The notes beneath the pieces are model-generated. The model did not search any database, had not been told where the DNA came from, and was given only the letters and a program-made list of their open reading frames with translations. DNA of 64,000 nt from SHXR01 sp046160305. GTDB taxonomy: Bacteria; Pseudomonadota; Gammaproteobacteria; Burkholderiales; SG8-39. This document shows positions 17,185 to 24,001 of the stretch, piece by piece. The position numbers were made by a program, and so were the translations under genes. The stretch spans positions 65,978 through 129,977 of the forward strand of contig JBJXGX010000116.1 of assembly GCA_046160305.1 (NCBI GenBank), given 5' to 3'. Each line of letters starts with the position of its first letter. Position 1 is the stretch's first letter.

Positions 17185-18084
17185 GTGCAACACGCGACCG
17201 CCCTACAATTCACGGCCAATCGACTTCGACAACTCTACGAGCTGACCAAGCCCCGGGTCGTATCGTTGATCGTGTTTTGCGCGGTGATCGGCATGTTCCT
17301 CGCCGCACCGCGTGACGCCTTGCCAGGCGTCGAGCTCGTGCTTGCGGCGACCATCGGCATCGCTCTCGTCGCGGGTGCCGCGGCGGTCATGAATTGCCTT
17401 GTCGAGGTACACATCGATGCGCGCATGTCGCGCACCAAACATCGTCCGCTGCCGAACGGGGATCTGACCTCGACGCAGGCCATCATCTTTGCCGGCCTCG
17501 TCGGTGGTGCCGGACTATGGCTGCTCCATGCCCTTGTGAACCCACTCACGATGTGGCTCACCCTTGGCACGTTCGTTGGCTACGCCGTGATCTACACGAT
17601 CATTCTGAAGCCGGCAACGCCCCAGAATATCGTCATCGGCGGTGCCTCGGGCGCCATGCCGCCGGTGCTGGGCTGGGCGGCAGTAACAGGAGACGTTGCG
17701 CCTGAGGCGCTGCTACTGTTTCTTATCATCTTTGCCTGGACCCCACCGCATTTCTGGGCGCTTGCCCTCTATCGCGCCGAGGAATACGCGCGCGCAGGGC
17801 TGCCGATGCTCCCTGTGACCCACGGAAGGCGCTATACCCAGTTGCACGTCTTGCTCTATACATTCATTCTTTTCGCGATCAGCCTGATGCCGTTTGTCTA
17901 CGGCATGAGCCAGTCGATCTATCTGGTCGCGGCGGTTGTACTCGGTGGGTGTTTCCTGGCCTACGCCATTGGCCTTTACCGTCACTACAGCGATGCGCTC
18001 GCGCGACGAACGTTTCGTTTCTCGATCGTCTACCTCTCGCTGCTCTTCGCCGCGCTACTCGTCGATCACTACATTCCCCTCTAG
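17185..18084 (+). CDS. ctaB: Protoheme IX farnesyltransferase (heme O synthase)
   Basis: CtaB attaches a farnesyl group to heme B to make heme O, the precursor of heme A. The 299-residue membrane protein has about nine helices. The prenyltransferase motif is visible in NCLVEVHIDARMSRTKHRPLP at about 70-90, and a second conserved loop reads YTIILKPATPQNIVIGGASGAMPPVLGWAAVTG. The start is a GTG at 17185. The 186-base gap before it, where heme A synthase (ctaA) is often found in this cluster, holds no gene that I can recognise. Confidence 0.96.
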   Translation: MQHATALQFTANRLRQLYELTKPRVVSLIVFCAVIGMFLAAPRDALPGVELVLAATIGIALVAGAAAVMNCLVEVHIDARMSRTKHRPLPNGDLTSTQAIIFAGLVGGAGLWLLHALVNPLTMWLTLGTFVGYAVIYTIILKPATPQNIVIGGASGAMPPVLGWAAVTGDVAPEALLLFLIIFAWTPPHFWALALYRAEEYARAGLPMLPVTHGRRYTQLHVLLYTFILFAISLMPFVYGMSQSIYLVAAVVLGGCFLAYAIGLYRHYSDALARRTFRFSIVYLSLLFAALLVDHYIPL

Positions 18085-18138
18085 CGTGAGCCGGCAGTCC
18101 CTGAACCACTTCGCCCTGATCGGTGACCCTTGAGCCCG

Positions 18139-18735
18139 ATGCGAATGACGATCCGAGCAGCGTTCTGTGGCCTCGTCCTGCTGATCGCGACGCTCGCAGG
18201 ATGCGGTGCGGAGAAGGTCGGGTTCAAGACCACTGACGTAACGGGCGCAACATATGCGCGCGAGTTCGAGCTGACCGACCATACCGGTGCGCGCCGTACT
18301 CTCGCTGATTTCCGCGGGAAGGTGACGGCTGTTTTCTTCGGATTTACGCGTTGCCCGGATGTGTGCCCATCGACGTTGGCGCAGATGAAATTGGTCCTCG
18401 CGTCACTCGAGGCTGACGCAAAGCGGGTCCAGGTCCTGTTCATTACGGTTGACCCGGAGCGTGATACCAGCGAGGCGCTTGCTCAATACGTAACGGCATT
18501 CGACCCGAGCTTCATCGGGCTCACCGGAAGCGTGGACGATATCAAGCGCGTCGCCAAGGAGTTCAAGGTCTTCTTTCAGAAGGCTCCGGGAACGTCAGCC
18601 GACAATTACAGCGTCGACCATACCGCCGCCTATTACGTGTTCGATCCTAGTGGGCGCGTCCGCTTGTTCATGCGCCACAACACCCCGCCCGCCGACTTCG
18701 CGGCCGACATCAAGCTTCTACTCGCCGGTAAGTAA
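18139..18735 (+). CDS. SCO family copper-binding lipoprotein
   Basis: SCO proteins bring copper to the CuA site of subunit II. The 198-residue product has a lipoprotein signal with lipobox LAGC and lipidated Cys22, so it is probably anchored in the membrane facing the periplasm. The thioredoxin-like domain carries the CPDVC motif with Cys72 and Cys76, and the third copper ligand His161 in SVDHTAAYY. I chose the ATG at 18139; a TTG three codons earlier is also possible. It is the last gene of the oxidase cluster and is followed by a strong hairpin. Confidence 0.93.
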   Translation: MRMTIRAAFCGLVLLIATLAGCGAEKVGFKTTDVTGATYAREFELTDHTGARRTLADFRGKVTAVFFGFTRCPDVCPSTLAQMKLVLASLEADAKRVQVLFITVDPERDTSEALAQYVTAFDPSFIGLTGSVDDIKRVAKEFKVFFQKAPGTSADNYSVDHTAAYYVFDPSGRVRLFMRHNTPPADFAADIKLLLAGK

Positions 18736-18765
18736 GGGCCGCGGCCGCGGCGAAGGCACTGAAAA

Positions 18766-18792
18766 GATAAAGGCCCGCGAAGGGCCTTTATC
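18766..18792. terminator. Bidirectional terminator between the SCO gene and rpoH
   Basis: A perfect 11-bp inverted repeat, GATAAAGGCCC and GGGCCTTTATC, surrounds a five-base loop. It lies 30 bases after the SCO stop and 20 bases after the rpoH stop on the other strand. Reading the minus strand, the stem is followed by CTTTTC. The AT base pairs at the foot of a GC-rich stem and the convergent setting support a terminator for both genes. Confidence 0.8.
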
Positions 18793-18812
18793 CTATTGAC
18801 GGCACGCCGTGA

Positions 18813-19661
18813 TCAGGCGCCCGCGAACGCCGATTTCATCTTGCTGAGCGCTTTGGATTCGATCTGCCGGATTCTCTCCGCGGAAACGCTGAACTCTGCC
18901 GCGAGATCGTGCAAGGTTGCCGGATCTTTTTCCTTCAACCAGCGTGCCTCGATGATCCGACGGCTCCGCGGATCAAGGCTGGCCAATGCGTCATTCAACC
19001 CTCGTGCGCGCCCATGCTCGGATTCGATCGCCTCGAGAACGTCGGACGGTTCGCCACCCGGATCAGAGAGATACTGGATCGGCGCAAACGCCTCGTCGTC
19101 ATCCGATGCGGGTTCAAATGCGATATCCCCGCCGGACATTCGCGTTTCCATCTCGACCACTTCGTGCGGCTTTACATTGAGGACCGACGCAACGCGCTTT
19201 ACTTCGTCCGGACTCAAGGTTCCGAGCGAACGCTTCATGCTGCGCAGGTTGAAGAACAACTTGCGTTGCGCCTTGGTCGTGGCGACGCGAACCAGCCGCC
19301 AGTTACGAAGAATGTATTCGTGCATTTCGGCCTTGATCCAATGGATCGCGAAGGACACCAGGCGCACGCCCCGTTCCGGGTCGAAGCGCTTGACCGCCTT
19401 CATGAGACCGATGTTGCCCTCCTGGATCAGGTCGGCCTGCGGTAGGCCGTAGCCCAGATATCCGCGGGCGATGGCCACCACCGCGCGCAAATGAGAGAGC
19501 ACGAGCTGGCGCGCCGCCTCAACGTCGCCCTCGTCGCGAAACTTCCGCGCGAGGTTGGCCTCGTTCTCCGCGGTCAACAACGGAAAACGATTCACCGCCT
19601 GCACATACGAATCCAAGCTGCCAAGTGAGCTTGGGACCGGAAACGCCATCGAGCTGTTCAT
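18813..19661 (-). CDS. rpoH: RNA polymerase heat-shock sigma factor RpoH (sigma 32)
   Basis: Sigma 32 directs RNA polymerase to heat-shock promoters. The 282-residue product has the sigma region 2 core (NLARKFRDEGDVEAARQLVLSHL, then LIQEGNIGLMKAVKRFDPERG and VSFAIHWIKAEMHEYILRNW), the RpoH-box-like segment TTKAQRKLFFNLR, and region 4.2 near the C-terminus (LHDLAAEFSVSAERIRQIESKALSKMK). The ATG at 19661 follows AAAGGGTT at a good distance; a further Met at 19697 is less likely. A CIRCE operator lies about 87 bases upstream. Order ftsY-ftsE-ftsX-rpoH is widely conserved in proteobacteria. Confidence 0.97.
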   Translation of the reverse strand: MNSSMAFPVPSSLGSLDSYVQAVNRFPLLTAENEANLARKFRDEGDVEAARQLVLSHLRAVVAIARGYLGYGLPQADLIQEGNIGLMKAVKRFDPERGVRLVSFAIHWIKAEMHEYILRNWRLVRVATTKAQRKLFFNLRSMKRSLGTLSPDEVKRVASVLNVKPHEVVEMETRMSGGDIAFEPASDDDEAFAPIQYLSDPGGEPSDVLEAIESEHGRARGLNDALASLDPRSRRIIEARWLKEKDPATLHDLAAEFSVSAERIRQIESKALSKMKSAFAGA

Positions 19662-19747
19662 TGCGGGAACCCTTTCATCGCGAGTCGGTGCGCTCATTTT
19701 CCAAATTCAGTGCATCCGAGCGTTGTTCGACGGCTCTATACTTAATA

Positions 19748-19774
19748 TTAGCACTCATAACATTCGAGTGCTAA
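19748..19774. promoter_or_regulatory. CIRCE operator (HrcA binding site) upstream of rpoH
   Basis: The sequence is TTAGCACTC, nine spacer bases, then GAGTGCTAA, an exact match to the CIRCE consensus bound by the heat-shock repressor HrcA. It lies in the ftsX-rpoH gap and overlaps a candidate -10 element for rpoH. CIRCE is best known upstream of groE and dnaK operons; placement before rpoH has been described for betaproteobacteria in comparative studies as far as I recall. HrcA itself is not in this window. Confidence 0.93.
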
Positions 19775-19783
19775 AGGTGACAA
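19754..19783 (-). promoter_or_regulatory. Candidate sigma-70-type promoter for rpoH
   Basis: On the minus strand TTGTCA (19783-19778) and TATGAG (19759-19754) are separated by 18 bases, matching the -35 and -10 consensus at five and four positions. The CIRCE arms lie between and over these boxes, the expected arrangement for repression by steric blocking. The -10 match is modest, and other start sites before rpoH are possible. Confidence 0.45.
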
Positions 19784-19824
19784 TGGTTCCAGCGTGATTT
19801 TGATATCACAGCGCTGGATGCAAC

Positions 19825-20736
19825 TCAAACCGGCCGGAGCGTTGAACGCAAGTGACTACTTACAGACATGTATGCGCCGAACAGGCCAAGCGCCGCGGCA
19901 ATCGCGATGGCCAAGCCCCTGTCGGCGTTCAACAGACCGCCCACTTGAAAGGTCGATCCGAAATCGGTGGCTAACCGGCTGATCTGCTCGCCAAGAAGGT
20001 CGACCACAAGGCTCGTCAGCCCAAGACCAGCCGCGCCCCCGATCGCGCCGAGCATGATCCCGTAGTAGCAAAACGGCCGCCGAATATACCCGTCGGTCGC
20101 GCCAACCAGCCGGCTTACCGCGATCTCCTCGACCGCCCCGAGGATCTGCAGCCGTACTGTATTGAAGGTCACGGCCACCAATGCGACGCCAAGCAGCATA
20201 CCGAATGCCGCGAGGAACATCCGTCCGATTCCAAGAATGGTCTCCGCCCGGCGGTGGAGCGCACCGTCCCACTGGACGAACGCAACCTTCTCGGTGCTCT
20301 TCAGCAGGGAAACGATCCGGTCGCCATCGGCGGCGCGACCCGCGTCGAGTTCCACGATGAAAGCGTCGGGGAGTGGATTGGTCCGCAGAGTCCCGATCGC
20401 CTCGCCGAGCCCTTCGACACCTTTCAGACGCTCAAGCGCCGCTTCCTTTGAGACATACCGAACGCCGATCACGCCCGCCGCGCCTTTGGCCAACCCTTCA
20501 ACGCGCGCGAGATCGGGGCGACCGGCATCGAGCGTCATGAAAATATTCAGGGCGGGGCGGCCGGCGACCTCTCCTGCTATCCGCTCGAGACTCCGCACCG
20601 CGACAAGGCCGACCAGCAGCAACGAGACCGCAGCCCCGATGACAAGAACGTTGGCCAGGGTCGACAGGGGATTTCGCAGCAACCGGCGTATCGCCGATTC
20701 GATGCCCCGCCCATGGCCTGCGAGCCATCGCCTCAT
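19825..20736 (-). CDS. ftsX: Cell division ABC transporter permease-like protein FtsX
   Basis: FtsX pairs with FtsE in the divisome and signals to periplasmic cell-wall hydrolase activators such as EnvC. The 303-residue product has an N-terminal cytoplasmic segment, a first helix at about 27-48, a periplasmic loop with the PALNIFMTLDAGRPD and ALERLKGVEGLGEAIGTL stretches, and three C-terminal helices (for example MFLAAFGMLLGVALVAVTFNTVRLQI). It overlaps ftsE by four bases (ATGA). An envC gene is present near the start of this window, so the FtsEX-EnvC pathway is probably functional. Confidence 0.95.
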   Translation of the reverse strand: MRRWLAGHGRGIESAIRRLLRNPLSTLANVLVIGAAVSLLLVGLVAVRSLERIAGEVAGRPALNIFMTLDAGRPDLARVEGLAKGAAGVIGVRYVSKEAALERLKGVEGLGEAIGTLRTNPLPDAFIVELDAGRAADGDRIVSLLKSTEKVAFVQWDGALHRRAETILGIGRMFLAAFGMLLGVALVAVTFNTVRLQILGAVEEIAVSRLVGATDGYIRRPFCYYGIMLGAIGGAAGLGLTSLVVDLLGEQISRLATDFGSTFQVGGLLNADRGLAIAIAAALGLFGAYMSVSSHLRSTLRPV

Positions 20737-21422
20737 GGCAGGACGGTCCCTTCGCTCACCCGCACCACGCGCGACGCGAAACGCTCGACGAGCGCGCGGT
20801 CATGGCTTGCAACAAGAACGGTAACGCCGACCTGGTTGAACGCACGAAAAATCTCGAAGATCTGCACGCCGTATTCCTGATCGACATTCGCCGTCGGTTC
20901 GTCCGCGACGAGGAGCCGAGGGCGGCAGACCAGGGCGCGGGCGATGCATACGCGCTGCTGTTCCCCGGCCGATAGGGCGGCCGGATTGGCCCGCTCGCGC
21001 CCAAGCAACCCGACTTTGTCGAGTGCTGCGCGGGCGCGCCCGGCGCCATCCTTGTAGGAGTAGCCACCGACCGCGAGCGGCAGCATCACGTTGGCGAATA
21101 CGCTTCGATCGAATAGCAGCCGCTGATCCTGGAGAACGAGGCCGAGATTTCGCCGCAAATACGGAACAGCCGCGTGACGCAACCGGCTGATATCCTGGCC
21201 ATGAACTTCCACCGTGCCACTGGTGGGTCGCTCGATCGCAGCGATGAGTCGCAATAGCGTAGTCTTTCCGGCACCCGATGGGCCGGTCAGGAACACCATC
21301 TCACCGGCTTCCACCGAGAAGCTGACGCCCTTTAGGCACTCGATGCCGCCCGCGTATTGCTTGCGAACATCGGCAAAGCGCACGACCGGTATCGAACCGG
21401 ATGACGATCCAGGCGCAGCCAT
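20733..21422 (-). CDS. ftsE: Cell division ATP-binding protein FtsE
   Basis: FtsE is the ATPase partner of FtsX. The 229-residue product has Walker A GPSGAGKTT at about 47-55, a Q-loop in VLQDQRLLFDRSVFANV, the ABC signature LSAGEQQR, Walker B LLVADEPT followed by ANVD, and the switch His in VASHDRALV. The signature has Ala where the usual motif has Gly (LSGGE), a modest variation known in FtsE. I chose the ATG at 21422 because the frame beyond it, toward 21650, runs into ftsY and is not ABC-like. The gene ends in an ATGA overlap with ftsX. Confidence 0.95.
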   Translation of the reverse strand: MAAPGSSSGSIPVVRFADVRKQYAGGIECLKGVSFSVEAGEMVFLTGPSGAGKTTLLRLIAAIERPTSGTVEVHGQDISRLRHAAVPYLRRNLGLVLQDQRLLFDRSVFANVMLPLAVGGYSYKDGAGRARAALDKVGLLGRERANPAALSAGEQQRVCIARALVCRPRLLVADEPTANVDQEYGVQIFEIFRAFNQVGVTVLVASHDRALVERFASRVVRVSEGTVLP

Positions 21423-21489
21423 CAGCAACCGACCACTGCAAGAGCAACTCGCGAATCCGGATGCTCTGTGAATCGGCGGATCGCGCGCA

Positions 21490-22467
21490 TCAGTCGAGGA
21501 GTGCCCGCGCGAAATCGTCCGCGACAAACGGACGCATGTCGTCCAGTCCTTCACCCACGCCGATGAATCGCAATGGGATTGGCGCACCTTTTCCGGCACC
21601 CGCGCGGGCATGTGCGATCGCCACGACGACACCGCCCTTCGCGGTGCCATCGAGTTTTGTCATCAATAATCCGGTGAGGCCGATCGCATCGTCGAACGCC
21701 TTGACCTGGGCAAGCGCGTTCTGGCCGGTATTGGCATCCAGAACCAGCAACACTTCGTGCGGCGCGGTACCGTCCGCTTTGGTAATGACGCGCCGGATCT
21801 TCTTGAGTTCCTCCATCAGATGCAGTTGCGTCGGGAGCCGGCCGGCGGTATCGGCGATCACCACATCAATACCACGGGCCCGTGCCGCGCTGATCGCATC
21901 GAACACCACGGCGCCAGGATCGGCGCCTTCCTGCGAAATCACGGTAACGTTATTTCGGGCGCCCCAAATTGCCAGTTGTTCCCGGGCTGCCGCACGGAAC
22001 GTGTCGCCCGCGGCAAGCAGGACGCTCTGACCCTGCGCCTGGAAGTATTTCGCAAGCTTGCCGATCGATGTGGTTTTCCCGACCCCATTGACCCCGGCCA
22101 CCATCATCACGAATGGTTTCGCCGCGTCGCTGACGAAGGGTTTTTCAAGCGGCGCAAGAACGCGCGCGATTTCCTCCCGCAGCGCACCCTTGAGTTCTTC
22201 TGCCGACTCAAGCTTTTCGTTCCTGACCCGCAAACGAAGCATCTTGAGCAGGTGCGCGGTCGCATCAACCCCTGTATCGGCCATGAGCAACGCCGATTCC
22301 AACTCCTCGAACAGGGCATCATCGATCCTGCGCCCAGTGAAGATCGAGCCGATTTGCGCACGCGTGTTGCGCAGCCCCTGCTTCAGCTTGTCGAACCACG
22401 ACGCGGCAGGCGCGTCGTCATTGGCAACAACCGGCGGCGCCTCGTTCTTTCTTGAAAAGCCAAACAT
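21490..22467 (-). CDS. ftsY: Signal recognition particle receptor FtsY
   Basis: FtsY is the membrane-associated GTPase that receives ribosome-SRP complexes for co-translational insertion. The 325-residue product begins MFGFSRKNE, and has the N domain with helical bundle at about 30-110 and the NG GTPase domain after it. Motifs are GVNGVGKTTSIGKLA (G1), DTFRAAAREQL, DTAGRLP (G3), TKLDGTAKGG (G4) and GVGEGLDDMRPF at the C-terminus. The acidic A domain is almost absent, as in many betaproteobacteria. The longer frame to 22611 lacks a sensible N-terminus, so the ATG at 22467 was chosen. Confidence 0.96.
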   Translation of the reverse strand: MFGFSRKNEAPPVVANDDAPAASWFDKLKQGLRNTRAQIGSIFTGRRIDDALFEELESALLMADTGVDATAHLLKMLRLRVRNEKLESAEELKGALREEIARVLAPLEKPFVSDAAKPFVMMVAGVNGVGKTTSIGKLAKYFQAQGQSVLLAAGDTFRAAAREQLAIWGARNNVTVISQEGADPGAVVFDAISAARARGIDVVIADTAGRLPTQLHLMEELKKIRRVITKADGTAPHEVLLVLDANTGQNALAQVKAFDDAIGLTGLLMTKLDGTAKGGVVVAIAHARAGAGKGAPIPLRFIGVGEGLDDMRPFVADDFARALLD

Positions 22468-22609
22468 GGGTACGATGAGATTGTCGAATCGGACGCGTGA
22501 AGCCGGGGAAACGAAGGCCGATTCCCGAAAAGGGCCGTCTTGATGCGTCGATTCTATCAAACGTAACTCGGCCCCCCGACCCGGAGCGCCAATATTCGTA
22601 CCGATCATC

Positions 22610-23203
22610 ATGCCATCGAGAAATCACGGTGCTCGCCGCCGGAATACGCTTCGCATCATTGGCGGGTCATGGCGTGGTCGGCTGGTCCATTTTCCGGATG
22701 CCGAAACGTTACGGCCGACCCCGGATCGCGTGCGCGAGACACTGTTCAACTGGCTGGGACAGGAATTGACCGGCCTTCGTTGCCTCGATCTTTTCGCTGG
22801 GAGCGGTGTTCTGGGCCTTGAGGCTTTGTCTCGCAACGCGGGCCACGTTACATTTGTCGAGCAATCGCGCGGCGCCTGCCGTGCTGTCGCGGAATCCGCG
22901 AAGACCCTTGGCGCAATCGATTTCCAGCTTCATTGCTGTGATGCGCTAGAATTCCTGCATCGCGAGGATCGGCGCCTCCGCGATTCAAAAACCGCAGGTC
23001 CGTTCGATATCGTTTTCCTCGATCCCCCATATGGGCAAGACTGGATCGAGACTGTGCTTCCAAGACTCGCCCCGATCGTCTCGCCAGATGCACGCATGTA
23101 TTTCGAGGCGGATCAGGCGATCACCGAGTTGGAGGGCTGGGCGATACTGAAATCGGCCAAAGCAGGCATGGTTCACTACGGACTGGCAGAGAGGGAGAAG
23201 TAA
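22610..23203 (+). CDS. rsmD: 16S rRNA (guanine(966)-N2)-methyltransferase
   Basis: RsmD methylates G966 in the 30S subunit. The 197-residue product has the family start RIIGGSWRGRLVHFPDAETLRPTPDRVRETLFNWL, the S-adenosylmethionine motif LDLFAGSGVLGLEALSR, and the catalytic DPPYG motif in DIVFLDPPYGQDW. Its TAA stop overlaps the coaD ATG by one base (TAATG). It is divergent from ftsY across 142 bases. The ftsY-rsmD-coaD-ferredoxin order is common in proteobacteria. Confidence 0.95.
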   Translation: MPSRNHGARRRNTLRIIGGSWRGRLVHFPDAETLRPTPDRVRETLFNWLGQELTGLRCLDLFAGSGVLGLEALSRNAGHVTFVEQSRGACRAVAESAKTLGAIDFQLHCCDALEFLHREDRRLRDSKTAGPFDIVFLDPPYGQDWIETVLPRLAPIVSPDARMYFEADQAITELEGWAILKSAKAGMVHYGLAEREK

Positions 23204-23688
23204 TGAGGAAAGCGGTGTATCCGGGCACTTTCGATCCATTGACACGCGGCCATGAAGACTTGGTGCGGCGCGCGTCCACGTTGTTCGACGCGGTCGTCGT
23301 TGGCGTGGCGGACAGTCGTGGCAAGCGCCCGTTCTTTTCGTTCGACGAGCGCATCGGGATGGCCCGCGAAGTGCTGGCCGGGTACGCAAATGTCGAGGTC
23401 AAGGGTTTCTCGACATTGCTTCGCGATTTTGTCATCGCCGAGGACGCCCGCATCATCCTTCGCGGGTTACGCGCGGTCTCCGACTTCGAGTACGAGTTTC
23501 AGCTTGCCGGAATGAACCGCACCCTGATCCCGGATGTCGAAACAGTGTTTCTGACCCCGGCGGACAAATACATGTTCGTATCGGCCACGATCGTCCGGGA
23601 AATCGCCACCCTTGGAGGCGACGTTGCAAAGTTCGTGCATCCAATGGTTGCCGCGCGCATGGCAGAGAAGGTCCGGCAATCGCAGTAA
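23203..23688 (+). CDS. coaD: Phosphopantetheine adenylyltransferase
   Basis: CoaD joins 4'-phosphopantetheine with ATP to give dephospho-CoA. The 161-residue product opens with YPGTFDPLTRGHEDL, whose TxGH-like element (here TRGH) is the nucleotide-binding motif. The FVSATIVREIATLGGDVAKFVHP segment near the C-terminus contains the ISSTxVRE-type motif. The length is typical and the gene follows rsmD with a one-base overlap. Confidence 0.97.
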   Translation: MRKAVYPGTFDPLTRGHEDLVRRASTLFDAVVVGVADSRGKRPFFSFDERIGMAREVLAGYANVEVKGFSTLLRDFVIAEDARIILRGLRAVSDFEYEFQLAGMNRTLIPDVETVFLTPADKYMFVSATIVREIATLGGDVAKFVHPMVAARMAEKVRQSQ

Positions 23689-23707
23689 CCCTGCCGGCCG
23701 ATGATCC

Positions 23708-23989
23708 ATGGCGCTCCTGATTACCGATCAGTGCATCAATTGCGATGTCTGCGAGCCTGAATGCCCGAACGGTGCGATCAGCCAGGGCGACGAGTACTAT
23801 GTTATCGATCCCGACAAATGCACCGAATGCGTCGGGCATTTCGAGTCGCCGCAATGCCGGGAGGTGTGCCCGGTCGATTGCATTCCGGTTGATCCGGGGC
23901 GCATCGAATCGAAGGACGCTCTTCGGCTCAAATACCTGGGCCTGATGGCACGCGCGGGTACGCCGCACGAATCCACGCCGATCGCTTGA
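23708..23989 (+). CDS. 4Fe-4S ferredoxin, YfhL-like
   Basis: The 93-residue product carries two iron-sulfur binding motifs. The first is CINCDVCEPECP and the second is CTECVGHFESPQCREVCPVDC, with the characteristic long insertion between the second and third cysteine. This layout is that of the YfhL/Alvin-type 2[4Fe-4S] ferredoxin often found behind coaD. It transfers electrons at low potential; the partners are unknown. It ends 12 bases from the convergent GTPase gene. Confidence 0.9.
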   Translation: MALLITDQCINCDVCEPECPNGAISQGDEYYVIDPDKCTECVGHFESPQCREVCPVDCIPVDPGRIESKDALRLKYLGLMARAGTPHESTPIA

Positions 23990-24001
23990 ATGCAATCGGA
24001 C

